Part shown: one piece after another, positions 5,787 to 7,594 of the stretch
Layout: every line of letters begins with the position of its first letter
How positions within the stretch are numbered: the stretch's first letter is position 1
Source of the DNA: Pseudomonadota bacterium
GTDB taxonomy: Bacteria; Pseudomonadota; Alphaproteobacteria; Rhizobiales; Tepidamorphaceae
Reading direction: 5' to 3'
DNA length: 7,594 nucleotides
NCBI GenBank assembly: GCA_023435545.1
Contig: JAEYRQ010000484.1
Span: 1 to 7,594 of the forward strand
Position numbers and translations under genes: made by a program
The notes under the pieces: model-generated
The model's database searches: none
Told to the model about the DNA's origin: nothing
What the model saw: the letters and a program-made list of their open reading frames with translations, nothing else

Positions 5787-7199
5787 ATGGCCCGCATCCT
5801 GTTGCGAGGCGGCCACGTGCTGACCATGGACCGTGGCCTGGGCGATCTTGAGACCGGAGATGTTCTGGTCGATGGAACTCGCATCGCTGCCGTCGGCTGT
5901 GGCCTCGAGGTGGACGACGCGGAGATCATCGACGCCTCCGGCATGATCGTCATGCCGGGCTTCGTCGACACCCATCGCCACACCTGGCAGACCCAGCTTC
6001 GCGGTGCTGCGTCGGACTGGACGCTGTTCAACTATACGACCCGCATCCGCCTCGGATACAGTTCCTGCTACGAGCCCGACGATGCCTATGTCGGCAACTT
6101 CGCCGGAGCGATCGAGGCGATCAACGCCGGCGTGACGACCATCGTCGATCACTCCCACATCATGAATAGTCCGGACCATGCCGACGAGGCCCTGCGGGGT
6201 CTGATCGACAGCGGCATCCGTGCAGTGTTCTGTTATGGCCTGTTTCCCAACCCGCGGCAGCACCCGTTTCGCTTCGAGGACTTCGCACCCGGCTGGCGGC
6301 TCGACGATGCGCGGCGCATCCGGAAGGACAGACTCCCCGGCGACGACGGCCCGGTCTACATGGGGCTTGCGCCGGCCGAGGTGGAGAAGGTCCCCTTCGA
6401 GCAGGCGTGCGCCGAGATCCGCCTCGGCCGCGAACTCCGCGCGCGCAGCATCTCCTGCCACACGGCGATGAGCGGCTACAGCAGCGCCTTCGGCTCACCG
6501 CTCGTCACGCGGCTGGCGCAGGAGCGCCTGATCGGACCGGACACGATCTTCGTCCACGGCAATGCGCTGACGCCGCACGAACTCGGCATTATCGCCGACC
6601 GCGGAGCGGTGATCTCTTCCACGCCGGAGGTGGAGCTGCAGATGGGCATGGGGCGGTCGGTGGTCGGCAAGGCGCTGCGTGCGGGTGCCCTCGTCGCGCT
6701 CGGCGTCGATATCGTATCCAACATTCCGGGCGACATGTTCGGTCCGATGCGGATCGCGCTGCTCGACGAGCGTGCCGACCGCAACGACATCCTCGTCGCC
6801 CAGGATCAGGTACCGCGCCGCCTGGCAATGACCTGCCGTGACGTGGTCGAACTGGCGACGATCGGTGGAGCGATCGTGGCCAATCTCGGGTCCGAGATAG
6901 GCAGCCTGACGCCCGGCAAGCGCGCCGACATCGCCTGCATCCGCCGTCAGAGCCTCAACATGATGGGCGCCGACGATCCCTATGCCGCCCTTGTCCACTA
7001 CGCCGACCACACGGATGTCGATACCGTGCTGGTGGACGGAGTTGCCCTCAAGCGCGACGGAAAGCTGGTGCGGGTCCGCGAGGCCGACATCATCTCCCGC
7101 ACATGGGCGTCGCGTAACGCCATCAACACGCGGTTCCACAAGCTGAACATCGACGACTTCGAGGACTACTACAAAGGCAAGTACAACTTCGGGAATTGA
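5787..7199 (+). CDS. Amidohydrolase-superfamily protein (AtzA/TrzN/guanine-deaminase-like group)
   Basis: This is a predicted cytoplasmic metal-dependent hydrolase of 470 residues, the usual length for COG0402-type enzymes that deaminate, dechlorinate or open N-containing compounds. The N-terminal beta-sandwich segment (about residues 1-55) leads into PGFVDTHRHTWQTQLRG, with metal ligands H63 and H65. Further metal or catalytic residues are H225 (CHTAMSG), H257 (FVHGNAL) and D308 (GVDIVSN). The family's C-terminal signature SLTPGKRADIACI is intact. Two positions differ from characterised deaminases and dechlorinases: the residue three after H225 is M228, where AtzA and TrzN have a catalytic Glu, and the usual H-x-P-x-S-N segment is replaced by SSTPEVELQMGMG. 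The reaction may therefore not be a classical hydrolytic deamination. The gene is last in the rightward operon, 29 nt after the FAH-family gene. The family call is firm and the specific activity is open. Confidence 0.93.
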   Translation: MARILLRGGHVLTMDRGLGDLETGDVLVDGTRIAAVGCGLEVDDAEIIDASGMIVMPGFVDTHRHTWQTQLRGAASDWTLFNYTTRIRLGYSSCYEPDDAYVGNFAGAIEAINAGVTTIVDHSHIMNSPDHADEALRGLIDSGIRAVFCYGLFPNPRQHPFRFEDFAPGWRLDDARRIRKDRLPGDDGPVYMGLAPAEVEKVPFEQACAEIRLGRELRARSISCHTAMSGYSSAFGSPLVTRLAQERLIGPDTIFVHGNALTPHELGIIADRGAVISSTPEVELQMGMGRSVVGKALRAGALVALGVDIVSNIPGDMFGPMRIALLDERADRNDILVAQDQVPRRLAMTCRDVVELATIGGAIVANLGSEIGSLTPGKRADIACIRRQSLNMMGADDPYAALVHYADHTDVDTVLVDGVALKRDGKLVRVREADIISRTWASRNAINTRFHKLNIDDFEDYYKGKYNFGN

Positions 7200-7230
7200 G
7201 CGCGGCGGAACCATCGGCCGATGATGGAGC

Positions 7231-7251
7231 GAAGGTTGGATCTCAGCCTTC
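7231..7251 (+). terminator. Hairpin after the amidohydrolase gene, weak terminator candidate
   Basis: GAAGGTTG, a five-base loop, then CAGCCTTC gives an 8-bp stem with one G-U pair, 31 nt after the operon's last stop codon. A C-rich rather than T-rich stretch follows, so it does not meet the rule for an intrinsic terminator. It may mark the 3' end of the mRNA or assist Rho-dependent termination. Just upstream lies the 12-bp palindrome CATCGGCCGATG (7212-7223). Confidence 0.3.
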
Positions 7252-7308
7252 TCCCCTCCGCCAATCAGCGCAGCCCATTCCCCCTCGATTGTGCGAAATT
7301 GCCGTCGA

Positions 7309-7594
7309 TCACCGTACGGCTGCGCATCCGTTCTTCGGCCCCTCCAGGGCACTGAACAAATCACGGATCGCAAGCTTGAGGCGCTTCACTTCGTCCTGAG
7401 CCAAGACCCCACAATGTGCGATCCTGCCCTGCAGCTTGGCGAGTGCTGCCATCACGCGGGATACCGCCGGCTGGATGCTCAGGATTCCGGCAAAGCCGGA
7501 GCAGGTCTCGCGGTTGATGTCACCAAGCTGGCCGAATGTGGTGCAGTGACCGCGGCAAAGTAGAAATCGAGCATGGAGTCGAGTGGCGCCGGAT
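7309..7594 (-). CDS. Possible hypothetical protein, C-terminal part only (start beyond window)
   Basis: On the minus strand one frame is open from the right edge (base 7593) to TGA at 7311-7309, giving 94 residues. I do not recognise the family. From about residue 14 onward codons end mostly in G or C, and the protein looks natural: it includes FGQLGDINRETCSGF and a helical, charged stretch around QDEVKRLKLAIRDLFSALEG. The first 12 or so codons do not share this bias. A neighbouring minus frame is the better-looking one there (it reads DSMLDFYFAAVTAP), hinting at a frameshift or at two unrelated segments. It converges with the amidohydrolase gene, leaving 109 nt between their stops. It could be the end of an intact gene, a decayed gene, or chance. 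A plus-strand frame of 90 residues (7291-7563) is codon-aligned with it and is treated as its shadow. Confidence 0.35.
   Translation of the reverse strand, partial: SGATRLHARFLLCRGHCTTFGQLGDINRETCSGFAGILSIQPAVSRVMAALAKLQGRIAHCGVLAQDEVKRLKLAIRDLFSALEGPKNGCAAVR

Noticed and set aside
7200..7308. Classical Rho-independent terminator after the amidohydrolase
   Set aside because: The hairpins here are followed by C-rich sequence, not a T-run, so only a weak candidate is reported.
6495..7373. Minus-strand open frame of 292 residues
   Set aside because: It is antisense to the amidohydrolase for most of its length and has shadow-type composition.
7291..7563. Plus-strand open frame of 90 residues after the operon
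   Set aside because: It is codon-aligned with the more convincing minus-strand frame at 7309-7593 and has no ribosome-binding site or recognisable domain.

Overview
The window is GC-rich with strong third-position GC bias, Tat-type export and densely packed operons. This suits a Gram-negative proteobacterium, most likely an alphaproteobacterium of the soil or rhizosphere type. That placement is inferred from gene style and composition, not from a marker gene.

The layout is two divergent operons around one AT-richer control region (about 2902-3200). Leftward, on the minus strand, lie a Tat-exported periplasmic substrate-binding protein (1720-2901), a LivH-type permease (766-1656) and a LivM-type permease (1-766, cut by the window edge). 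This is the order of a branched-chain-amino-acid-type (HAAT) ABC importer; the two ATPases would be expected beyond the left edge. Rightward, on the plus strand, lie a TetR-family regulator (3201-3956), a cyclase-family metal hydrolase (3953-4741), a fumarylacetoacetate-hydrolase (FAH) family enzyme (4750-5757) and an amidohydrolase of the AtzA/guanine-deaminase-like group (5787-7199). The tight spacing (a 4-nt overlap, then gaps of 8 and 29 nt) argues for one transcript.

The set reads as one inducible uptake-and-degradation module. The binding protein and permeases bring in a small organic acid, amide or aromatic compound. Three different metal-dependent hydrolases then process it, and the TetR protein probably represses both directions until a substrate or intermediate binds. 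The substrate cannot be read from sequence. The amidohydrolase lacks the glutamate usually found three residues after its third metal-binding histidine, so an ordinary deaminase or dechlorinase label is unsafe.

The right end (7200-7594) holds a candidate hairpin and the 3' part of a possible minus-strand gene that I do not recognise. I found no tRNA, rRNA, CRISPR array, insertion sequence or classical U-tract terminator.
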